DNA of 24,315 nt from Lachnoclostridium sp. UBA1175 (GTDB lineage Bacteria; Bacillota; Clostridia; Lachnospirales; Lachnospiraceae): the NCBI GenBank assembly GCA_002311665.1, contig DBYX01000005.1, positions 115,672 to 139,986 on the forward strand, written 5' to 3'. Position numbers and translations under genes: made by a program. Shown in pieces: positions 1 to 6,730 of the stretch (position 1 is the stretch's first letter; every line of letters starts with the position of its first letter). Below the pieces are notes generated by a model. That model was not told the DNA's origin and made no database searches. It worked only from the letters and a program-made list of their open reading frames with translations.

Positions 1-285
1 GCAAGCAGCTACGCAGATACGGCGGTTGACACCGCTAACGACTATGCGACAGCAGCGGTAGACACCGCGAACGATTATGCTGCGGCGGCAGTAGATACTG
101 CGGATGGTTACGCGGATGCCGTGACCGGCACCGTAGACAACTATGTGACCGGTTACGCGGACGCCGCGGTTGATACCGCGAACGATTATGCAGCGGCAGC
201 AACGGATACCGCGAATGATTACGCAGCGGCAGCGGTTGACACTGCGAACAACCTCACGGACGCAGCGGGAGATGTCGCCGAAGCG
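1..285 (+). repeat. 33-bp tandem repeats coding for 11-residue units
   Basis: Imperfect 33-bp direct repeats encode DTANDYAAAAV-like units. Codons vary between copies (gcg/gca, gat/gac), so the repeat is kept at protein level and is not a recent DNA duplication. The array continues past the left edge of the window. Confidence 0.8.
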
Positions 286-315
286 GCGGAGAAGCTGGTT
301 GACGACACGCTGTAA
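1..315 (+). CDS. C-terminal part of an 11-residue-repeat protein (5' end outside window)
   Basis: The reading frame is open from base 1 to a TAA at 313-315, so only the last 104 residues are seen. Nearly all of it is an Ala/Asp-rich repeat of 11 residues with the core DTANDYAAAAV, present about six times, with one diverged stretch in the middle (TGTVDNYVTGYADAAV). The final 25 or so residues lose the repeat and become acidic (DVAEAAEKLVDDTL). An 11-residue period with small apolar positions fits a long amphipathic helix or hendecad coiled coil, as in LEA-like and some surface or stress proteins. No catalytic motif, membrane segment or sortase signal is visible in the part shown. The function is unknown. 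The gene ends just before a strong terminator. It lies convergent to the AraC gene and shows no link to the sugar locus. Confidence 0.8.
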   Translation, partial: ASSYADTAVDTANDYATAAVDTANDYAAAAVDTADGYADAVTGTVDNYVTGYADAAVDTANDYAAAATDTANDYAAAAVDTANNLTDAAGDVAEAAEKLVDDTL

Positions 316-334
316 TATCGATCAAAGAAGAATA

Positions 335-376
335 AAAGAGGATCGGTTCCTCCGTGAACCGATCCTCTTTCTTTTT
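335..376. terminator. Bidirectional intrinsic terminator between convergent genes
   Basis: A perfect 15-bp inverted repeat (arms 335-349 and 356-370) encloses a 6-nt loop. On the plus strand it is followed by CTTTTT. On the minus strand the other flank gives a T-rich run (TTTTATTCTTC). It sits 20 bp after the repeat-protein stop and about 55 bp beyond the 3' end of the AraC gene, so it can end transcription from both. Confidence 0.9.
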
Positions 377-430
377 GTACTTAAAAACACTATTCCCGGG
401 AGATGCTTCTACAGCAGTAGAACTTACATT

Positions 431-1465
431 TTACCCGATATCACCGATCGCGTCTTTCTCGGAGGCGGCGCTTGCGGCTGTCGCGGTTGCGGTGTCGCCG
501 GCTGCGCGTTTTCTAACGCGGATGCCCCGCCGCTGGTGGTACGCCTTGAACTCGGACGGCGTGCACGACTTCAGAGTGCGGAATGCGCGGTTAAAGGTGG
601 AGAGCGAGGAGAATCCGCTCTGTAGCGCGACATCGGTGACCGAGAGGCGCGGGTTCAGCAGAAGCGTCTCGGCGGCGTTGATACGGCGCTGGTTGAGGTA
701 GCCGCAGAACGTCTGCTCGGTGAACTGCTTGAACAGCCGCGAAAAATGGAATTTGCTGAAGCCCGCGGAGCGTGCTGCGTCCTCCACGGATATGTCGTTC
801 ATATAGTTGGCGTTGATGAAGTTCAACGAGGCGTTGAGGCGCTCGTAGCAATCTGCCTGTTTGCGCGATTTGACGTCCGGCGAGAGGAGATCGCGGCGGA
901 TGTGCCGGCGTCCCACGAGGACGAAAAACTGGATCAGATACGAGTAGATCATCGGTACGCGCAACGGTTCCGTGCGGTCAGGGTAGGTGTCAATGATCTG
1001 CTGCATCAGGCGATACGAATCGCGGTGCAGATCAAAGTCCTCCTGCGACAGCTCCGCGTTGTCCGAAAGCCGCTCGGCGGAGTATCGCGCCCCGGAAAAT
1101 GTCTGCGTCTCAAAGTCGCTCGCCGTGATCAGAAGCGGCTGGCTGAGCACCGGCAACAGCGGCGAAAAATCCTGCAGCGATGCGATCGGTGTGAAGTTGA
1201 ACAGGAAGATCATCCGCCTGCCTTCGGGCGGTGCCTGAAGAGAGTGCAGCGTTCCGGGCGGAATGAAGAGAATGTCCCGCTCTTTCAGACGGTACACCTG
1301 GCGCCCGATGGTTGCCTGAAAACCGTTCTCGATGGGCATGATGATCTCTGCGGCGGGGTGCCAGTGCGTGTCGAAATCCGAATATTCGGTGTTGAGATAG
1401 AGTAAAAGAGAGTCGCTGCCGTGAAACGGAACCGACTCGAAAGTCCCCTTGAGATTGTTGGCCAT
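431..1465 (-). CDS. AraC-family transcriptional regulator with N-terminal cupin sensor
   Basis: The 344-residue protein has the two-part layout of sugar-responsive AraC regulators. Residues about 30-100 form a cupin-like sensor with the HWH..E pattern (THWHPAAEIIMP) and the PPGTLH motif. Residues about 215-315 form the double helix-turn-helix DNA-binding domain, including ISVEDAARSAGFSKFHFSRLFK and the family signature region SVTDVALQSGFSSLSTFNRAFR. A short Ala/Thr-rich tail of about 25 residues follows. The start is supported by an AAGGAGATC ribosome binding site at 1470-1478, minus strand. It is divergent from the large binding-protein gene across a 382-bp gap. In such arrangements the regulator usually activates the neighbouring transport operon in response to a sugar. 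The inducer cannot be told from sequence. The family call is certain; the target is inferred. Confidence 0.95.
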   Translation of the reverse strand: MANNLKGTFESVPFHGSDSLLLYLNTEYSDFDTHWHPAAEIIMPIENGFQATIGRQVYRLKERDILFIPPGTLHSLQAPPEGRRMIFLFNFTPIASLQDFSPLLPVLSQPLLITASDFETQTFSGARYSAERLSDNAELSQEDFDLHRDSYRLMQQIIDTYPDRTEPLRVPMIYSYLIQFFVLVGRRHIRRDLLSPDVKSRKQADCYERLNASLNFINANYMNDISVEDAARSAGFSKFHFSRLFKQFTEQTFCGYLNQRRINAAETLLLNPRLSVTDVALQSGFSSLSTFNRAFRTLKSCTPSEFKAYHQRRGIRVRKRAAGDTATATAASAASEKDAIGDIG

Positions 1466-1847
1466 GGAAGATCTCCTTATTTATTTGGGAAAAGACTCGT
1501 CGTAACCCGTTTTGCAAATATTGCGATTTCAGGTAAAGAAACTGCACAAAAACGGGGCGGTTTTATACACTCTTTAAGTTGCGCGTACCGCAATTTGGTG
1601 AAAAACACTAAAAAGAACCAATGGTTGCGGCTGAAATAATCGATTTTGTGAACATTTTCCACAAAGATAGAATGAAGGAAATAGCACAAATTCGCAAGAT
1701 TTGACTTAAATATAGCAAAAATTGATATGCAAATGCAAGAGGTTTTTAGTACAATTACCTTAAATTATTCCCGAATTAGCCCTCGTTTTGTCAAAAAATG
1801 GCGAAACAGTGGGCTAATGCTCTGTAAAGGCAGGAACGGAGGACGCA
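1466..1847. promoter_or_regulatory. Divergent regulatory region between the AraC gene and the transport locus
   Basis: This 382-bp gap is AT-rich compared with the genes on either side and has no credible ORF. It holds an inverted repeat TTGCG-N5-CGCAA (1579-1593), another TTTGTG-N9-CACAAA (1645-1665), a TTGACT hexamer at 1701-1706, a TACAAT hexamer at 1750-1755 that could be a -10 box, and a leader hairpin (separate entry). No consensus -35/-10 pair with 17-bp spacing reads toward the transport genes. That suits a promoter needing an activator, but it is not proof. A GGAGG ribosome binding site lies just before the ATG at 1848. Confidence 0.45.
1775..1818 (+). other. Leader hairpin upstream of the large binding-protein gene
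   Basis: ATTAGCCC (1775-1782) and GGGCTAAT (1811-1818) are perfect 8-bp inverted arms. A weaker inner pairing of GTTT (1785-1788) with AAAC (1804-1807) can form inside them. No T-run follows, so it is not an intrinsic terminator. If transcription starts near the TACAAT hexamer at 1750-1755, the element lies in the 5' untranslated region, 30 nt before the start codon. It could be an mRNA stability or control element, or a DNA operator. Confidence 0.4.
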
Positions 1848-4800
1848 ATGCGCAGATTTTTTAAGAGCAAAACCTTTTGGGTGGTGGCGATCTGCATTCT
1901 CGCCATTGTCGCGATTCTGGTCTACGGAAAGCTGACGGGGGTTAAGACGTATAAGGACAAGTATGCCGACCTTGACATGAATCAACTGACCAAGGAAGGC
2001 CGTGCTGACACTTATAACGCTTATCTCCTTCGGCACGAAGGCGCGGCATTACCACAGGAGTCTGTCCCGATCAAACTGGTACCTTCATCGGTGATCGAGG
2101 GCGAGAAGTACTCGTTCGCGGGTGCTGATGAGTTCGCGGGTGAGCCCGAAGTACTCAAGGTGCTTGAGGACGGTTACGTGGTCCTGAAGGCCGATATAGC
2201 ACAGGCCGGATTCTACAACATCGACCTCAGCTATTATCCGGACCAGAACGAGGAGACATCCCGCGGTATCGAGATCGAGATCGCGCTCCTTCTGAAGGAG
2301 ACCGCGGACGCGAAGAAAGCAACGCCTCCTTTCAGCGGTGCCGACGCGATCAAACTGCCCCGTGTTTGGACGGACGCAGCGGAGCCCAGAATGGACAACC
2401 AGGGCAACCAGATCCGTCCCGGACAGGTAGAACTTCCGAGATGGGAAGACTACAGTGTCACGGATGAGCTCGGTTACATCACGACACCTTACAAGTTTTA
2501 TTTCCACCAGGGAGTTAATGAGATCCGTCTCAACGCTACACAGGAGACGCTGATCCTTCGCTCGCTGGTGATCAGTGCTGTTAAGGACATTCCTACTTAC
2601 TCTGAGTATATCTCGGGTGCGAATCTCTCTACCACGCCCAAGGACTTCCACGAGAAGATCCAGGGTGAGGATTCGAAGGCAAGATCCTCGCAGTCCCTCT
2701 ATTCCACCTATGACCGTAGTTCCGCAGGTGTTGAGCCTTACGATGTCAAGCATCAGGTCATCAACATGAGCGGCGGCGAGAACTGGAAGTACGCCGGCCA
2801 GTGGATCGAGTGGGAGACCACCGTTCCGACGGAGGGTTACTATCGCCTGTCTCTTAAGACCCGCCAGAACTACAACCGCGGTTACGTTTCCTGCCGCTCG
2901 CTGTATATCAACGGCGAGATCCCGTTCCGGGAAGTTTCCGCGATCAAGTTTGATTTCGACAATGACTGGCAGCTTGCGACGCTTTCCAACAAGGACGGCG
3001 ATCCGTATCTGTTCCATCTTAACGCGGGTGTGAACCGCATCCGTCTTCAGGTTACGCTCGGCGAGATCGGTGATATCCTCACCGAGATGACCGACAGCGT
3101 CTATCGTATGAACCAGATTTACCGTCGTATTCTCGTCTACACCGGTACTGAGCCGGATGCCGACCGTGATTACAACATCGACAAGAAGTATCCCGATGTT
3201 GTTCCGGCACTGAAGACGGAGTGCATGGTTCTCTACAAGATCGTTGATGAGCTCGTTGCTTACACCGGTGACACCGGAACGCAGGTGAGTTCGGTACTCA
3301 CCCTCGCCACGCAGCTGGAGCGTTTCGTGGAAGATCCCGACAAGATCCCGAAGGGACTTGCTTCCTTCAAGATCAACGTAAGTTCGCTCGGTACCTCCAT
3401 CCTTAACCTTCGCGAATCCAACCTGGATATCGACTATATGATCGTATCCGGCGAGGACTACAAGATCCCCGAGGATTCCGTGAGCTGGTTCGACAAGGCT
3501 GCTCACGAGGTTCGTTCCTTCATCGCTTCGTTCGTGGTTGACTACAACGCCATCGGCGATGTTTACGAGGGCGACGACAAGGTTACGATCACGGTCTGGA
3601 TCTTCGCAGGTCGTGACCAGTGTACCATCCTCAAGACGATGATCGATGATGACTTCGTTCCGAATTATAATATCTACGTCAATGTGGACCTGATGACCGC
3701 CGCGGTGCTGCTGCCTGCGACTGTCGCGAAGACAGGCCCGGATGTGGCACTCAACGTAGCCTCCGGTGAACCTGTCAACTACGCCCTGCGAGGCGCGTCC
3801 GTCGACCTTACACAGTTCAAGGGCGACGCAAGCAAGGGCATCCGGAGCTTCGAAGAGTGCTTCAGCGAGTTTATGCCGTCCTCGTATGTTCCTTATAAGT
3901 ATACGTACAAGGATAAGAACAATCAGAATCACGAGGGCGTGTTCGGTATGCCCGAGACGCAGTACTACAACCTGATGTTCTACCGTACCGATATCCTTGA
4001 GGAACTCGGCCTTACGATCCCGAACACCTGGGAAGAGCTGATCGCAATGCTTCCGGTTATCCAGAAGGCCAACATGAATGTCGGTATTCCTTCTACCGAG
4101 CGTAAGATCAACGGTGTGACGAACCCGGATATGAACGGTTTCTTCGCTCAGTTGTATCAGCGCAACGGTAAGTTGTACAACGAGACCGGTTCCCGCGTTC
4201 TCCTCGACGAGGATATCTCGGTTGAAGCGTTCGAGTACTACACGATGTTCTTCACGCACTACAAGACACCTACCGATTACAACTTCGTCGACCGTTTCCG
4301 TACCGGTGAAATGCCGATCGGTTTCGTAGACTTCAACAACTTCAACACGCTGGTTGTTTCCGCTCCCGAGATCCGAGGACTGTGGTCGATGGCACTTCTG
4401 CCCGGCACGCCGGTCGTCGACAAGGACGGCAACCCCGTTGATGCGGACGGTGACGGTGTCCAGGATCTCAACCGCAGCTGCGGTTGCTGGGGCAACTGCT
4501 CACTGATCCTCGGCACGACGGAACACCTTGAAGAGTCGTGGGCATTCCTCCAGTGGTGGGGAAGCGCGGATGTACAGGCTTGGTACGGCAGGGAACTTGA
4601 GGCCGTTATGGGCGAGTCCGCGAGATATGCATCCGCCAACGTCAAGGCGTTCGAGCAGCTCGCCTGGAGCGCTTCGCAGCGCGACCTGCTGATGACGCAG
4701 TGGGAGTACGTTGTGGGTACCCCGGAAGTTGCCGGCGGTTACTACACGGGACGTCACATCATCAACGCCATCCGTAAAGTTATGAACCAGAATATGGATC

Positions 4801-4886
4801 CTCGTGAGACACTTCTGGATTACACACGTGATATTAACGATGAGTTGACCAAGAAGAGAAAAGAGTTTGGTCTTCCGACAGAGTAG
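1848..4886 (+). CDS. Large membrane-anchored extracellular solute-binding protein with N-terminal beta-sandwich modules
   Basis: This 1012-residue protein is more than twice the length of a usual sugar-binding protein (about 400-450). Residues about 10-28 form one hydrophobic segment with no lipobox, so it is probably an uncleaved anchor. Residues about 65-250 and 290-430 look like two beta-sandwich modules related to carbohydrate-binding or jelly-roll folds; the phrases GQWIEWETTVPTEGYYRL and LNAGVNRIRLQV are typical. A mostly helical stretch follows, then a family 1 binding-protein domain from about residue 578 to near the C-terminus (ITVWIFAGRDQC, GPDVAL, GMPETQYYNLMFYRTDILEELG, PNTWEEL). 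Around residues 858-869 a DADGDGVQD sequence resembles a calcium-binding loop. The start has a GGAGG site 5 nt upstream. It is the first gene of the locus, followed after 18 bp by a permease gene. It likely captures an oligosaccharide at the cell surface; the ligand is unknown. Confidence 0.88.
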   Translation: MRRFFKSKTFWVVAICILAIVAILVYGKLTGVKTYKDKYADLDMNQLTKEGRADTYNAYLLRHEGAALPQESVPIKLVPSSVIEGEKYSFAGADEFAGEPEVLKVLEDGYVVLKADIAQAGFYNIDLSYYPDQNEETSRGIEIEIALLLKETADAKKATPPFSGADAIKLPRVWTDAAEPRMDNQGNQIRPGQVELPRWEDYSVTDELGYITTPYKFYFHQGVNEIRLNATQETLILRSLVISAVKDIPTYSEYISGANLSTTPKDFHEKIQGEDSKARSSQSLYSTYDRSSAGVEPYDVKHQVINMSGGENWKYAGQWIEWETTVPTEGYYRLSLKTRQNYNRGYVSCRSLYINGEIPFREVSAIKFDFDNDWQLATLSNKDGDPYLFHLNAGVNRIRLQVTLGEIGDILTEMTDSVYRMNQIYRRILVYTGTEPDADRDYNIDKKYPDVVPALKTECMVLYKIVDELVAYTGDTGTQVSSVLTLATQLERFVEDPDKIPKGLASFKINVSSLGTSILNLRESNLDIDYMIVSGEDYKIPEDSVSWFDKAAHEVRSFIASFVVDYNAIGDVYEGDDKVTITVWIFAGRDQCTILKTMIDDDFVPNYNIYVNVDLMTAAVLLPATVAKTGPDVALNVASGEPVNYALRGASVDLTQFKGDASKGIRSFEECFSEFMPSSYVPYKYTYKDKNNQNHEGVFGMPETQYYNLMFYRTDILEELGLTIPNTWEELIAMLPVIQKANMNVGIPSTERKINGVTNPDMNGFFAQLYQRNGKLYNETGSRVLLDEDISVEAFEYYTMFFTHYKTPTDYNFVDRFRTGEMPIGFVDFNNFNTLVVSAPEIRGLWSMALLPGTPVVDKDGNPVDADGDGVQDLNRSCGCWGNCSLILGTTEHLEESWAFLQWWGSADVQAWYGRELEAVMGESARYASANVKAFEQLAWSASQRDLLMTQWEYVVGTPEVAGGYYTGRHIINAIRKVMNQNMDPRETLLDYTRDINDELTKKRKEFGLPTE

Positions 4887-4904
4887 AAAGGAGAGCTTTA
4901 GACT

Positions 4905-5837
4905 ATGAGTTATGCCAATTGGAGAGCAAGCAAAAAGCGTCAGGCTCACTTCCTCTGGAAGGATATCAAAGAGCATAGAACCTGCTATCTCTTCTTAGCG
5001 CCGTACGCAATCGTGTTCACTTTGTTCTTTATCGCGCCTGTGCTTGTTTCGATCGGTTACAGCTTCACGTACTTCAACGTGCTGCAGCCGGCGAGATTCA
5101 TCGGGTTCCAGAACTACATCAACCTGATCCTTGCGGATGACATTTTCCTGACCGCCGTCAAGAACACCTTCCTGATCGCGGCCATCACGGGACCTATCGG
5201 ATACATCATGGCGTTCATTTTCGCCTGGTTGATCCACGAGCTTCCGAGAAGCATCCGCGCGATCGCCGTGCTCGTCTTCTACGCACCGACCATTTCCGGT
5301 CAGGTCTACCTGATCTGGAGCATCATCTTCAGTGGTGACGCTTACGGTTACTTCAACGCGTATATGGTTGAGTTCGGTTTCATCGACAACCCGATCCTGT
5401 GGCTGACGGACCCTCGCTATATGATGATCATCGTTATCGTCGTTCAGTTGTGGCTGTCGCTCGGTGCCGGTTTCCTTTCCTTCATCGCCGGTCTCAACAC
5501 GATCCCTGCGGATCAGTACGAGGCAGGTTATGTGGACGGTGTCCGGAACCGTTGGCAGGAGCTGTGGTACATTACCCTGCCGAACATGAAGTCCATGCTT
5601 ATGTTCGGTGCCGTTATGGCGATCTCGCAGTCCTTTAACACCGCTGATGTTTCTATGAACCTCTGCGGTTTCCCGAGTACCGACTATGCGGCTCACACCG
5701 TAGTTACCCACCTGATCGACTACGGTTCGACCCGTTTCGAAATGGGTTACGCTTCCGCAATCGCAACCGTGCTCTTCGCGGTTATGTACTTATGTAACAA
5801 ATTCATCCAGCGTGCACTGATGCGTCTTGGAACCTGA
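4905..5837 (+). CDS. Sugar ABC transporter permease (MalF/UgpA-like), first pair
   Basis: The 310-residue integral membrane protein has about six hydrophobic spans, starting with LAPYAIVFTLFFIAPVLVSIGYSFTYF in pieces around residues 30-55. The cytoplasmic EAA loop that docks onto the ATPase is at about residues 205-225 (EAGYVDGVRNRWQELWYITLP). Length and N-terminal pattern fit the MalF/UgpA half of family 1 carbohydrate transporters. An AAAGGAG site precedes the ATG. The next permease gene starts 15 bp after the stop. It should form a heterodimer with that protein and receive sugar from the large binding protein encoded upstream. Confidence 0.93.
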   Translation: MSYANWRASKKRQAHFLWKDIKEHRTCYLFLAPYAIVFTLFFIAPVLVSIGYSFTYFNVLQPARFIGFQNYINLILADDIFLTAVKNTFLIAAITGPIGYIMAFIFAWLIHELPRSIRAIAVLVFYAPTISGQVYLIWSIIFSGDAYGYFNAYMVEFGFIDNPILWLTDPRYMMIIVIVVQLWLSLGAGFLSFIAGLNTIPADQYEAGYVDGVRNRWQELWYITLPNMKSMLMFGAVMAISQSFNTADVSMNLCGFPSTDYAAHTVVTHLIDYGSTRFEMGYASAIATVLFAVMYLCNKFIQRALMRLGT

Positions 5838-5852
5838 TAGGAGGAACGAGCA

Positions 5853-6719
5853 ATGAAAAAGATTAAAGCAGGCAGACAGCCGAATCGTTCCCGTGCAGGT
5901 GACGTCGGTGTCGCTATCGTACTTATGATTTTCGGCGCGTTCTTCGCTTTCCCGCTTGTGTACGCGATCAACGCGGCGTTCAAACCGCTGAACGAGTTGT
6001 TCATCTACCCGCCGAAGCTGTTTGTGCGCAACCCTACAACGGATAACTTCAGTGACCTGTTCCTTCTGCTGAACAAGCAGGGCGTCATCACCTTCACCCG
6101 TTATATGTTCAACTCGGTGTTCGTAACGACGGTCGGAACGATCGGCCACATCATCGTCGCCTCGATGGCGGCGTACGTGCTCGCAAAATACCGCTTCCCC
6201 GGAAGCCGGACATTTTTCGCGGCAGTTACCGTAGCCCTTATGTTCACGGGTTATGTAACCCAGATCCCCGGCTACCTGATCATGGCTAAACTCGGATGGA
6301 CGAACACATATCTGTCCCTGATCATCCCGGCGTTCGCTTCTCCTATGGGTCTGTTCCTTATGAAACAGTTTATGGAGTCCAGTATCCCGGATGTTCTGAT
6401 CGAGGCTGCCAAAATCGACGGTGCTAAGGAAGGCAAAGTCTTCATCTCGATCGTTATGCCTCTGGTTAAGCCCGCTATCCTCACCCTGATGATCTTCTCG
6501 ATCCAGGCTCTGTGGAACAACGCAGGTACGACTTACATTTACCGCGACGAGCTGAAAATGCTCCCGTTTGCACTGCAGACGGTCGGCGCGGGCGGTGTCG
6601 CTCGAACCGGTGCGGCATCCGCAGCAACATTGTTCCTGATGATCCCGCCGCTCACCTGCTTCATCCTGGCACAGAGCAATATCGTTGAGACGATGGCAAG
6701 TTCCGGTATTAAAGAGTAA
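5853..6719 (+). CDS. Sugar ABC transporter permease (MalG/UgpE-like), first pair
   Basis: The 288-residue protein has the layout of the MalG half: one early span (VAIVLMIFGAFFAFPLVYAINAA), a periplasm-side loop, then a block of about five spans. The EAA loop at about residues 184-204 reads EAAKIDGAKEGKVFISIVMP. The end, VETMASSGIKE, matches the usual C-terminus of this subfamily. A GGAGG site lies just before the ATG. The next gene begins 11 bp after the stop, so the two are surely co-transcribed. It pairs with the preceding permease. Confidence 0.93.
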   Translation: MKKIKAGRQPNRSRAGDVGVAIVLMIFGAFFAFPLVYAINAAFKPLNELFIYPPKLFVRNPTTDNFSDLFLLLNKQGVITFTRYMFNSVFVTTVGTIGHIIVASMAAYVLAKYRFPGSRTFFAAVTVALMFTGYVTQIPGYLIMAKLGWTNTYLSLIIPAFASPMGLFLMKQFMESSIPDVLIEAAKIDGAKEGKVFISIVMPLVKPAILTLMIFSIQALWNNAGTTYIYRDELKMLPFALQTVGAGGVARTGAASAATLFLMIPPLTCFILAQSNIVETMASSGIKE

Positions 6720-6730
6720 AGGAGGAACCT

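Noticed and set aside
1649..1658. GAACATTTT shared with 14251-14259 as a possible common operator
   Set aside because: A 9-base match between two AT-rich regions is expected by chance often enough; surrounding bases do not match.
1783..1810. Possible CcpA cre site in the leader before the transport locus
   Set aside because: The bases around TGGCGAAACA do not fit the full palindromic cre pattern.
2085..4259. 724-codon minus-strand frame opposite the large binding-protein gene
   Set aside because: Composition is that of an antisense shadow (rich in Val, Leu, Arg and Asp with no motif); the plus-strand product is clearly a binding protein.
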